A DNA stretch of 64,000 nt from assembly GCA_018661505.1 (NCBI GenBank), contig JABJIE010000017.1:43136-107135 (forward strand). The letters are read 5' to 3'. Origin of the DNA: Lentimicrobiaceae bacterium (lineage in GTDB: Bacteria > Bacteroidota > Bacteroidia > Bacteroidales > F082). Below, piece after piece: positions 55,333 through 63,041 of this stretch. A program made the translations under genes and the position numbers. A model generated the notes under the pieces. The model was not told the origin of the DNA, did no database searches, and saw nothing but the letters and a program-made list of their open reading frames with translations. Within the stretch, counting starts at the first letter, position 1. Each line of letters opens with the position of its first letter.

Positions 55333-55485
55333 ATGACAAAAAGAACATTTCAACCATCGGTAAGAAAGAGAAAGAATAAACACGGATTCCGCGAGAGAAT
55401 GTCAAGTGTTAATGGAAGAAAAGTACTCAAAAGAAGAAGATCCAAAGGAAGAAAGAAACTTACTGTTTCTGACGAAGTGCGCTAA
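55333..55485 (+). CDS. rpmH: Ribosomal protein L34
   Basis: A 50-aa gene too short for the ORF track. It reads [20 protein letters not shown] then [20 protein letters not shown] and ends [10 protein letters not shown]. That is the full L34 signature (T-x-Q-P-S, K-R-x-x-x-H-G-F-R-x-R-M, G-R-x-V-L-x-x-R-R-x-K-G-R). It has a strong promoter directly upstream and an intrinsic terminator 31 bases downstream, so it is a monocistronic unit here. The usual neighbours dnaA and rnpA are not adjacent. Confidence 0.98.
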   Translation: MTKRTFQPSVRKRKNKHGFRERMSSVNGRKVLKRRRSKGRKKLTVSDEVR

Positions 55486-55516
55486 TAAGGCGATACGCAT
55501 ATAAATTATACTAATT

Positions 55517-55546
55517 GGGAGGTGTGAATTCATACCTCCCTTTTTA
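55517..55546 (+). terminator. Intrinsic terminator after rpmH
   Basis: GGGAGGTGTG, loop AATT, CATACCTCCC (one G-U pair), then TTTTTA. A strong stem 31 bases after the stop. Confidence 0.85.
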
Positions 55547-55616
55547 GTTTAATAACTTTTAACTTCAACAATATCCAAACTTATACTAAATTCGCATCAC
55601 TTATATACTGATTAAA

Positions 55617-55877
55617 TTGGAAGCATTATTAAGACTCATATTCATTGTAATTATTATTTATTACGGATTTCGCTTGTTTTTCCGTTATGCTATGCCATGG
55701 TTATTGGCAAGGTTTATGAGAAAGCAGCAAGAGAAATATTCAAATATGGCAGGTTTCGGTAAACAGCAACAAAACTCCAAGTCAGGAGATGTTAATTTCA
55801 AAGAAGCTTCAGGTAATAAAAATAATAATGATAAAGATTTTGGAGAATATGTGGACTTTGAAGAGGTTGAAGATTAG
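55617..55877 (+). CDS. DUF4834 family small membrane protein
   Basis: An 86-aa protein with one N-terminal membrane helix (LLRLIFIVIIIYYGFRLFFR), a basic amphipathic stretch (WLLARFMRKQQEKY), and an acidic polar tail ending YVDFEEVED. This is the Bacteroidota-specific DUF4834 pattern; function unknown. Translation must start at TTG (55617-55619), because the first ATG lies after the membrane helix. A TAAATTCG-like -7 element is about 18 bases upstream. The YfhO gene starts 35 bp downstream, probably in the same transcript. Confidence 0.85.
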   Translation: MEALLRLIFIVIIIYYGFRLFFRYAMPWLLARFMRKQQEKYSNMAGFGKQQQNSKSGDVNFKEASGNKNNNDKDFGEYVDFEEVED

Positions 55878-55912
55878 TTAGCCATTCATCTACAAATACA
55901 AAAGCTGAAATT

Positions 55913-58420
55913 ATGGATAATTTGAAGAAGAATAAGTTTAATTTATTTGGAGAAAATACTGTGGTTATTATGGCTGCAATATTTATTTTTCTCGCCATAA
56001 CCATAGCCTATTTTTCACCTGTGCTTGAGGGAAAGAAGCTAAAGCAGCATGATATTGCCATGTTCAAGGGGATGTCCAAGGAGATAGTTGATCACAGGGA
56101 GGCAACGGGAGAGGAGCCCTTATGGACTAACTCCATGTTTGGTGGAATGCCTGCATGGCAGATTAGTGTTAAGTATGATGGTAACCTGATGTCATACATC
56201 GATAAAGTCGTTACACTATGGTTGCCCTATCCTGCAAGTTATGTATTTCTATACTTCTTTGGATTTTTCATATTAATGCTAGTTCTAAAGGTTGATCCAT
56301 GGATTGGAATTATTGGGGCAATAGCTTTTGCCATGTCGTCCTACTTTTTTATAATATTGGGTGCAGGACACACATCAAAGGCACATGCAATTGGTTATAT
56401 GGCACCTGTTTTAGCTGGAATTATATTGGCTTTTAGAGGGAAATATTGGCAGGGTGGTTTGTTAACAGCCATAGCATTGTCACTTGAAATCTATTCAGGA
56501 CATCTTCAAATAACATATTACCTCTTGATAATTGTTATTATTTATGGAATATTTCAGATTGTTGAAACAATAAAGACAGGTAACTACTCCCATTTTCTGA
56601 AGGCGGCTGGAATATTAATTGCTGGTGCCATATTAGCTGTTCTTACATACTCAACCAACCTATGGGCTACATATGATTATGGAAAGGATACAATGAGGGG
56701 AGAACCTGAGTTAACAAAGAATGCAAATGTTAAATCTTCAGGTCTTGATAAGGATTACATAACCCATTGGAGTTATGGAGTAGGTGAATCATGGTCTCTA
56801 ATAATTCCAAATGTAAAAGGCGGAGCATCCGGGGTTTTAGGTGATGTTGATGCCATTGAAAAAGCAGACGACGCGTATAGAAGTGCAATCTCACAGCAAA
56901 CAAATGCTTACTGGGGCGATCAGCCAGGGGTTTCGGGCCCCGTATATGTTGGAATTATTGTTGCATTCTTATTTATTCTGGGAATGTTCCTTGTAAAAGG
57001 CAGGTTGAAATGGACATTATTTACCATAACAATCATATCAATATTCCTAGCATGGGGGAAAAACTGGATGCCGTTTACCGATTTTTTCATTGATTATATT
57101 CCTGGTTATAATAAATTTAGAGCCGTTTCAATGACTCTAGTTATAGCAGAGTTAGCGATACCAATTCTTGCATTCCTTACATTGGGAAAAATAGTTGAAG
57201 ATCCTTCCATATTGAAAAGAAATAGAAATGCATTATTTATTTCCTTTGGCTTAACAGGAGGTTTAGCATTATTATTTTACCTCGCACCTGCGACGTTTTT
57301 TAGCTTTATGAGTGGTGGTGAAAAGTTGCAATTTGCCCAATTATTGGAGACGAACGATGCTGCGCAGGTAAATCAATACCTTGATAGTCTTAAAAGGGTA
57401 AGAATAGAGATATTTAAGGCAGATGCCATTAGAGGTTTCTTCTTTGTTTTAGCTGCTGCTGGATTGGTATATTTATTTTCAATGCAGAAAGTTAAAAGAT
57501 CGTGGCTTATTATAGGTGTTGGTGTTTTAATATTAATGGACATGTCATCTGTTAACCGCAGATATCTCAACAATGAAAACTTTATAAGAGCACGAGAATT
57601 TGATAACCCCTTTACTGCAAGCTCCGCTGACAATTATATACTAAATGATAATAGCGATTTTAGAGTTCTAGATATCAGTAAAAGTACATTTAACGATGCA
57701 AGTACTTCATATTTTCATAAGAGTATAGGCGGTTATCATGGCGCCAAACTCCAGAGATATCAAGATTTGATTGATTATAATATACAGGGGGAGATAGAAA
57801 AGGTAATTAATGAGCTTCAAACAGGATCAACGTTGCAGAGGATAAATGAGGTTTTTGATAATTTGGATGTACTTAACATGCTAAATACAAAATATGTTAT
57901 TTATAATCCTGATGGCATGCCTCTTTTAAATAATTCCACATTCGGAAGTGCGTGGTTTGTTAATGAAATTATTACAGTGGCTAATCCCGATGAGGAAATT
58001 GCAGAATTAAATAATTATGATCTTGGAACAACGGCAATTGTTGACAATAAGTTCTCTCAAATTACTTCAAAAATTAATATTTCGGATGACTCATCTGCAA
58101 CAATAGTTCAAAATTCATATGCACCGAATCATTTGGTTTATTCGTCCAAATCCAATAGCAATCAGGTAGCAGTATTTTCAGAAATATATTACGATAAGGG
58201 ATGGAATGCATATATAGATGGACAGAAAGTAGATTATTTTAGAGCCAATTATGTTCTTAGAGCATTGGAGATACCTTCTGGAGAGCATACCATTGAATTT
58301 AGATTTGAACCACAGGTTTTTAAGATAGGAGAACGTATATCTTTTGCTAGCTCATTGCTTCTAATTTTACTTTTACTCGGAGGTATATATGTTGAAGGCA
58401 AAAAATATTTTATTAATTAG
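55913..58420 (+). CDS. YfhO family polytopic membrane protein
   Basis: An 835-aa inner-membrane protein with about 12-13 transmembrane helices and a soluble stretch (about 530-800) before the last helix. Motifs typical of YfhO/GT-C-like proteins are PLWTNSMFGGMPAWQIS near residue 62, ILGAGHTSKAHAIGYMAP near 150, and SEIYYDKGWNAYIDGQKVDY with GEHTIEFRFEP near the C-terminus. Relatives glycosylate lipid-linked or cell-surface polymers such as teichoic acids; the substrate in Bacteroidota is unknown. It is followed 21 bp later by a glycosyltransferase, which supports a glycan role. Confidence 0.88.
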   Translation: MDNLKKNKFNLFGENTVVIMAAIFIFLAITIAYFSPVLEGKKLKQHDIAMFKGMSKEIVDHREATGEEPLWTNSMFGGMPAWQISVKYDGNLMSYIDKVVTLWLPYPASYVFLYFFGFFILMLVLKVDPWIGIIGAIAFAMSSYFFIILGAGHTSKAHAIGYMAPVLAGIILAFRGKYWQGGLLTAIALSLEIYSGHLQITYYLLIIVIIYGIFQIVETIKTGNYSHFLKAAGILIAGAILAVLTYSTNLWATYDYGKDTMRGEPELTKNANVKSSGLDKDYITHWSYGVGESWSLIIPNVKGGASGVLGDVDAIEKADDAYRSAISQQTNAYWGDQPGVSGPVYVGIIVAFLFILGMFLVKGRLKWTLFTITIISIFLAWGKNWMPFTDFFIDYIPGYNKFRAVSMTLVIAELAIPILAFLTLGKIVEDPSILKRNRNALFISFGLTGGLALLFYLAPATFFSFMSGGEKLQFAQLLETNDAAQVNQYLDSLKRVRIEIFKADAIRGFFFVLAAAGLVYLFSMQKVKRSWLIIGVGVLILMDMSSVNRRYLNNENFIRAREFDNPFTASSADNYILNDNSDFRVLDISKSTFNDASTSYFHKSIGGYHGAKLQRYQDLIDYNIQGEIEKVINELQTGSTLQRINEVFDNLDVLNMLNTKYVIYNPDGMPLLNNSTFGSAWFVNEIITVANPDEEIAELNNYDLGTTAIVDNKFSQITSKINISDDSSATIVQNSYAPNHLVYSSKSNSNQVAVFSEIYYDKGWNAYIDGQKVDYFRANYVLRALEIPSGEHTIEFRFEPQVFKIGERISFASSLLLILLLLGGIYVEGKKYFIN

Positions 58421-58441
58421 ATTTAACAAATAAAAGTTCAC

Positions 58442-59740
58442 TTGAAGAAAGTACTCATAATAACCTATTATTGGCCTCCAAGCGGTGGAGGGGGAGTTCA
58501 AAGGTGGGTCAAGTTTGTTAAGTATCTAAGAAAATATAACTGGGAACCAATTGTTTTCACGCCTGAAAATCCAGAAATTCCATCCTATGATGAATCCTTG
58601 ATTAAGGATATACCGCATGACATAACCATCTTGAAGAATAAGATTTGGGAACCATATTCATTTTATAAAAAATTTACTGGAAAAAATAAGAAGGACAGAA
58701 TTCAAACTGCATTTCTGAGTGAGAAGAAGACCAAATCTAGCTTTCTGGAAAACATGTCAGTGTGGATTCGAGGTAATCTTTTTATACCTGATGCCAGAAG
58801 ATATTGGATAGCACCATCGGTAAGGTTTATTAGAAACTATATGGCATCTAATAAAATTGATGCAGTAATTACAACAGGACCTCCCCATAGTACCCATTTA
58901 ATTGGCATAAAACTTAAAAACCATACTGGAATACCATGGCTTGCTGATTTCAGAGATCCATGGACTAACATTGATTTTTATCACGACCTAAAGTTATCTA
59001 AATTTGCAGATAGGTTACACCATAAACTTGAGAAGAAAGTTTTAAAAGAAGCAGATGCAGTTTCTGTTATAAGCCCAGGTATGGTAACTGATTTTTCTAA
59101 AATATATGCAAGAAAGTACCATATTATACCCAACGGGTTTGATGAGGATGATATTAGGAATATAGAAGTTACAAAAACCAAAAAATTTAGTTTGGCTCAC
59201 ATAGGGTCCTTAACTAAATCTAGAAACCCAGAAAACCTTTGGAAAGCCATATCTATTCTTATAGAAAAAACTCCAGGATTCTCCAATGATATTGAAATAT
59301 TGATAATTGGTAAAATTGATATCTCAGCAATTGAATCGCTAAGGAAATATAATCTAGAACAATATTTGCGACAAATTGATTACATGCCTCATGATGAGGT
59401 TATAGCAGAACAAAGAAAAGCATCTCTACTGCTATTGCTAATTAATAATACTCCCAGTGCTAAATTAATTCTTACGGGTAAAATATTTGAATATTTAATT
59501 TCTAATACACCTATTATTTGTATAGGGCCTAATGATGGAGATGCAGCAAAGGTTGTCATTGATACAAATAGTGGCTCTGTGTATGATTTTAATAATGAGA
59601 GTGAATTATTGTCTGGTATTGCTGGCTATTACAATGATTATAAGCAAGGAAATCTCGTTTCAAAAAGTAATAACCTTGAAAAATATGAAAGGAAAAGACT
59701 TACTGGCGAGATGAGTTCACTTCTTGATAGTATGACTTAA
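58442..59740 (+). CDS. Glycosyltransferase family 4 (WbuB-like)
   Basis: A 432-aa GT-B enzyme. The N-terminal domain reads KKVLIITYYWPPSGGGGVQR, the glycine-rich acceptor-side loop common in this Bacteroidota group, and WLADFRDPWTNIDFYHDL; the donor domain has VISPGMVTDFSKIYARKYHI, PNGFDEDDI, LAHIGSLTKSRNPENLWKA and GKIFEYLISNTPIICIGPND. Start is TTG at 58442-58444, since the first strand begins right there and no ATG is near. It lies 21 bp behind YfhO and converges with the gpsA-like gene over a 12-bp gap. Confidence 0.9.
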   Translation: MKKVLIITYYWPPSGGGGVQRWVKFVKYLRKYNWEPIVFTPENPEIPSYDESLIKDIPHDITILKNKIWEPYSFYKKFTGKNKKDRIQTAFLSEKKTKSSFLENMSVWIRGNLFIPDARRYWIAPSVRFIRNYMASNKIDAVITTGPPHSTHLIGIKLKNHTGIPWLADFRDPWTNIDFYHDLKLSKFADRLHHKLEKKVLKEADAVSVISPGMVTDFSKIYARKYHIIPNGFDEDDIRNIEVTKTKKFSLAHIGSLTKSRNPENLWKAISILIEKTPGFSNDIEILIIGKIDISAIESLRKYNLEQYLRQIDYMPHDEVIAEQRKASLLLLLINNTPSAKLILTGKIFEYLISNTPIICIGPNDGDAAKVVIDTNSGSVYDFNNESELLSGIAGYYNDYKQGNLVSKSNNLEKYERKRLTGEMSSLLDSMT

Positions 59741-59752
59741 ATATCTAAGATT

Positions 59753-60736
59753 TTATATCCTGGTAATATTATTTACAAAGTTATTAATGTCGTAGTCTTC
59801 ATCATTGAACACCTTGTATAATTCTTTGAGCATTAAATTTTTAGTTTTTACTCCTCTTTTTTTTGCTATTTCTTCAACGAATACATTAACCGCTACTTTT
59901 CCTTCTAAAACTACTTTCTCGCTTATGTAGTCTGTAAAGAAACCTTTGCCAATGAGAAGTCCAAGGGTTCTGTTACGAGATAGGTCATTTAGAGCTGTCA
60001 AGGTGAAATCACCAAATCCACAATAATTAAACATTGTATATTCTTCACCTCCAAACTTGGAAATTATAACCCTCATTTCATTTATTGCCTTGGTTAGAAT
60101 TAATGATCTAAGGTTTGGTGAATCAAAGTTCGCATCCACAATACCAACTATTATTGCATAAATGTTTTTTAATATGCTGGCAAGCTCAACGCCCATAACA
60201 TCCGTTGTATAGTCCATCTGAACAGATGTGTTCTCAAAAATAGAATCGAATAGTTTAAAATGCTTATCTTTTTTTGATGCTAAAGTAAATGCTGTAGGGA
60301 GATTGTTGATTATCTCTCTTGCAAAGGAAGGCCCTTTCATGCCAAATATTTGATTGGGAATTTCTTTACTTAGAGATTGTGGTATCGTTTTTTGACCTTC
60401 GCCAAAACCCTTTGCCAGATTTACAATAAGAGAATCTTCATTGATAAATTGCTTATTGTCCCTTATGTATGGAACTATAATACTTGATGGGATACCAAGG
60501 AAAATAATATCTGATTCAGTAAGTATGGTTTTATCAAAAGTAGCCTTCAGAGACTTATCCAAATCTATATTTGGAAAATATTTACGATTTATGTGTTCAT
60601 TACTTATGGAGTCAACAACATCTTGTTCCACTGATAATAGATAAACATCATACTTATGCTTCTGGGCAAGAACATTGCCCATAGCTGTGGATATAGCTCC
60701 ACTTCCAATAAAACATATTTTTAATAGTTTCTCCAT
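59753..60736 (-). CDS. Glycerol-3-phosphate dehydrogenase (GpsA family), divergent copy in a glycan locus
   Basis: A 327-aa NAD(P)-dependent dehydrogenase. It keeps the GpsA C-terminal signatures: FGMKGPSFAREIINNLPTAF, GVELASILKNIYAIIVGIVD (catalytic Lys) and CGFGDFTLTALNDLSRNRTL. The N-terminal nucleotide loop is altered: FIGSGAISTAMGNVLAQ instead of the usual G-x-G-x-W-GTALA. It normally makes sn-glycerol-3-phosphate from DHAP for phospholipids. Its place beside a flippase, methyltransferase and glycosyltransferases suggests either the cell's only gpsA parked here, or a specialised paralogue supplying a phosphopolyol for a surface glycan. I cannot distinguish these. Confidence 0.85.
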   Translation of the reverse strand: MEKLLKICFIGSGAISTAMGNVLAQKHKYDVYLLSVEQDVVDSISNEHINRKYFPNIDLDKSLKATFDKTILTESDIIFLGIPSSIIVPYIRDNKQFINEDSLIVNLAKGFGEGQKTIPQSLSKEIPNQIFGMKGPSFAREIINNLPTAFTLASKKDKHFKLFDSIFENTSVQMDYTTDVMGVELASILKNIYAIIVGIVDANFDSPNLRSLILTKAINEMRVIISKFGGEEYTMFNYCGFGDFTLTALNDLSRNRTLGLLIGKGFFTDYISEKVVLEGKVAVNVFVEEIAKKRGVKTKNLMLKELYKVFNDEDYDINNFVNNITRI

Positions 60737-60764
60737 ATTTTAATGCTTAGAATCTTATAAAACT

Positions 60765-62249
60765 TTAATTGTGTCTAAACAACCTTTCAAAAATTACTTC
60801 AATTTTATTATTAATATCTTCTGATATTTTGAAATAGTAAACGGGAATTATAAATAGCACACCGATGATAGAACTTCTAACGATGATATCAACCAAATAG
60901 TTTGACATGACAGGTATAAGTAGTGAAATTGAATATACAGTAATTCCAATTAAATAGAGTAATACGATTTTCCATGTAAATGGTTGCAGTCTAAATTTCC
61001 TATACAAAAAGATGAATTTTATGCAGTTATAAATAAACTTTGAGATAAGAGTTGCAATTGCGGCACCTATTATACCATAGATAGGTATTAGCAAAATGTT
61101 TGAAACTACAATTAGAACAGCAAATATTAGTAAGAAATAGGATAAATATCTATAATATTTTGAGTTTACAATTATATGCGGACTAACTCCCATTGCAATA
61201 TCAGTTAGGTTTGCCAGACCTATTATTAATATTACATATTTTCCTGGCAAGTATTCATTGGTAATTATATGAAACACATTATCAATATTTCCCCAAATAC
61301 CAATTAGTAGTAGCAGGCCAACAATGCTGAGGCTTATACTGCTTTTTTTGTATATATTATTTATAACGGCAATATCATTATTTTTCCAAGCATCAGAAAT
61401 AACCACCGAACTTATTTTTCCCATTGTTCTCATTGGCACAAGAATAAGGGTTCCGAAGAAAAATGTAATTGAGTAAATTCCCGTTGCACTCAATCCCATT
61501 ATCCTTTCCACCATAATGGAATCTATTGTCATAACCAGCACACCGGAAAAGCTAGCAACTATACCAAAGAAGCCAACCTTAACCATATCTTTTGCAAAAT
61601 TTTTGTCAATTATGCTGAGGTCAGGCTTTATGTGTAGTTTTCGATTATAAACAAGAGATGCAAACAGTAATACCCCTGGTGATATTAACGCCAGAGTATA
61701 TAAAATTACTGTTTGATGAAAATCAAACACTTCAAAATAAAAGGGTATAATTACTGCTAAAACAAGAGTTCTTTGGATAACTTCCTTATAGATTATTCCT
61801 TTCACAGCATTGTATAATACTCTGTAATATGTATCAAATACATTGAACAATAGGGTAAAAACAATAAGTGGAATTACATAATAAAAATAACTTGTAAATA
61901 GCTGGCTACCATCTTTAGCATTATCCAAAATAACGGGCTTAAATAATAAATAGGCAAGTATGGCTAATACTAAACCTACCAGTGAAACTATTAAGGCAAG
62001 GCCAAGATAGCCATGATGGTTTTTACCCTCATTTCTGAAATAAGGAAATAACTTAACAGTTATGGTGTTGATTCCAAGTCCAGCGAATTGGGCAAATAAT
62101 ATGGAGTAGGAAACAAGAATTCGGAATAACCCAACCTCCTCAGTTGTGAAGAAGTGTGTGAATAGCAATGCTGTGGTAATAAAACCCAATATAACCCCTA
62201 CATAGGAATATATTGTACCCGATATGCTCTGCCTTTGAATTATACCCAT
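60765..62249 (-). CDS. Polysaccharide flippase (Wzx/MATE-like, MOP superfamily)
   Basis: A polytopic membrane protein of about 494 aa with 14 predicted transmembrane helices. Features: GTIYSYVGVILGFITTALLF at the N-terminus, VGLFRILVSYSILFAQFAGL, and KVGFFGIVASFSGVLVMTID opening the second half. It flips lipid-linked glycan repeat units or intermediates across the inner membrane. I start at the ATG at 62247-62249; the ORF track begins one codon earlier with TTG. It is 18 bp behind the methyltransferase and 28 bp ahead of the gpsA-like gene, all on the minus strand. Confidence 0.9.
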   Translation of the reverse strand: MGIIQRQSISGTIYSYVGVILGFITTALLFTHFFTTEEVGLFRILVSYSILFAQFAGLGINTITVKLFPYFRNEGKNHHGYLGLALIVSLVGLVLAILAYLLFKPVILDNAKDGSQLFTSYFYYVIPLIVFTLLFNVFDTYYRVLYNAVKGIIYKEVIQRTLVLAVIIPFYFEVFDFHQTVILYTLALISPGVLLFASLVYNRKLHIKPDLSIIDKNFAKDMVKVGFFGIVASFSGVLVMTIDSIMVERIMGLSATGIYSITFFFGTLILVPMRTMGKISSVVISDAWKNNDIAVINNIYKKSSISLSIVGLLLLIGIWGNIDNVFHIITNEYLPGKYVILIIGLANLTDIAMGVSPHIIVNSKYYRYLSYFLLIFAVLIVVSNILLIPIYGIIGAAIATLISKFIYNCIKFIFLYRKFRLQPFTWKIVLLYLIGITVYSISLLIPVMSNYLVDIIVRSSIIGVLFIIPVYYFKISEDINNKIEVIFERLFRHN

Positions 62250-62270
62250 CAATTAAACAAAATTATGAAA

Positions 62271-63041
62271 TTATCTTTTTACCATGAGAACGAATAACCA
62301 ATATGGTTTTTTTGGAGAAATAACCGCATTGATTGTATCTATAAATGAAGAAATAATATTGAACTTATAATTATTTGTAAACTCATATTCACAGCTTGGA
62401 CATATTGTTTTTCTATTGCTTTTGCCTATCCAAAAATATGGAACCCATGCACTTGATGGTGTTACTGAAGTTTTAATGTTAAGCAATAAAGGGTTGTAGT
62501 ATCTTACCTTCTTGCCAAATGTGAATGATTTTAGCACTTTGTATTCTGAAAATATTTCAGATATATTATCCATATTAAAACTTCTAAGGTGATTGGGACG
62601 GTTATATTTGTATCCACATTTCTTGCATTTTATTTGAAGTTTATCTGGATTCTCATCATTGGGCACTGTTATAAGAACATATTTTTTTGAAAGTCGTTTA
62701 ATTTCTTCAACGGTACCGGCCAAAGTCTTATCATCCAAATGTTCAAGTAGTTCACTTGAAAAAACCATATCAAATTGATAACTAGGTAAAGGAATACTGT
62801 CGGCACTAGCCAATACCTTTTTTGCGTTTACGAATTCAAGTGCTTTTGCACTTCTATCAACAGCAGTAACATCATACTCTTTATTTAAGGCATTTGTAAT
62901 AACTCCATTTCCACATCCAATATCTGCAATTGTATTAACATCATCCGGAATAATATCAAACACTTTAATAATCTTATCAGCAAGATCCTTATGCTTCAGA
63001 TTACTCCAGTCAAAATTTTCGTAAACTTCCTTATTATCCAC
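62271..63041 (-). CDS. Class I SAM-dependent methyltransferase with two CxxC pairs
   Basis: A 256-aa protein. The Rossmann methyltransferase core (about 1-150) has NTIADIGCGNGVITNALNKE (SAM motif I), VTAVDRSAKALEFV and FDMVFSSELLEHLDDKTLAG. After it come CKKCGYKYNRPNHLRSF and, about 70 residues later, CPSCEYEFTNN: two CxxC pairs that may form a zinc ribbon. Such enzymes in glycan loci methylate sugars or lipid intermediates. The start is GTG at 63041, overlapping the end of the upstream glycosyltransferase by 8 bp, so translation is coupled. Confidence 0.85.
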   Translation of the reverse strand: MDNKEVYENFDWSNLKHKDLADKIIKVFDIIPDDVNTIADIGCGNGVITNALNKEYDVTAVDRSAKALEFVNAKKVLASADSIPLPSYQFDMVFSSELLEHLDDKTLAGTVEEIKRLSKKYVLITVPNDENPDKLQIKCKKCGYKYNRPNHLRSFNMDNISEIFSEYKVLKSFTFGKKVRYYNPLLLNIKTSVTPSSAWVPYFWIGKSNRKTICPSCEYEFTNNYKFNIISSFIDTINAVISPKKPYWLFVLMVKR

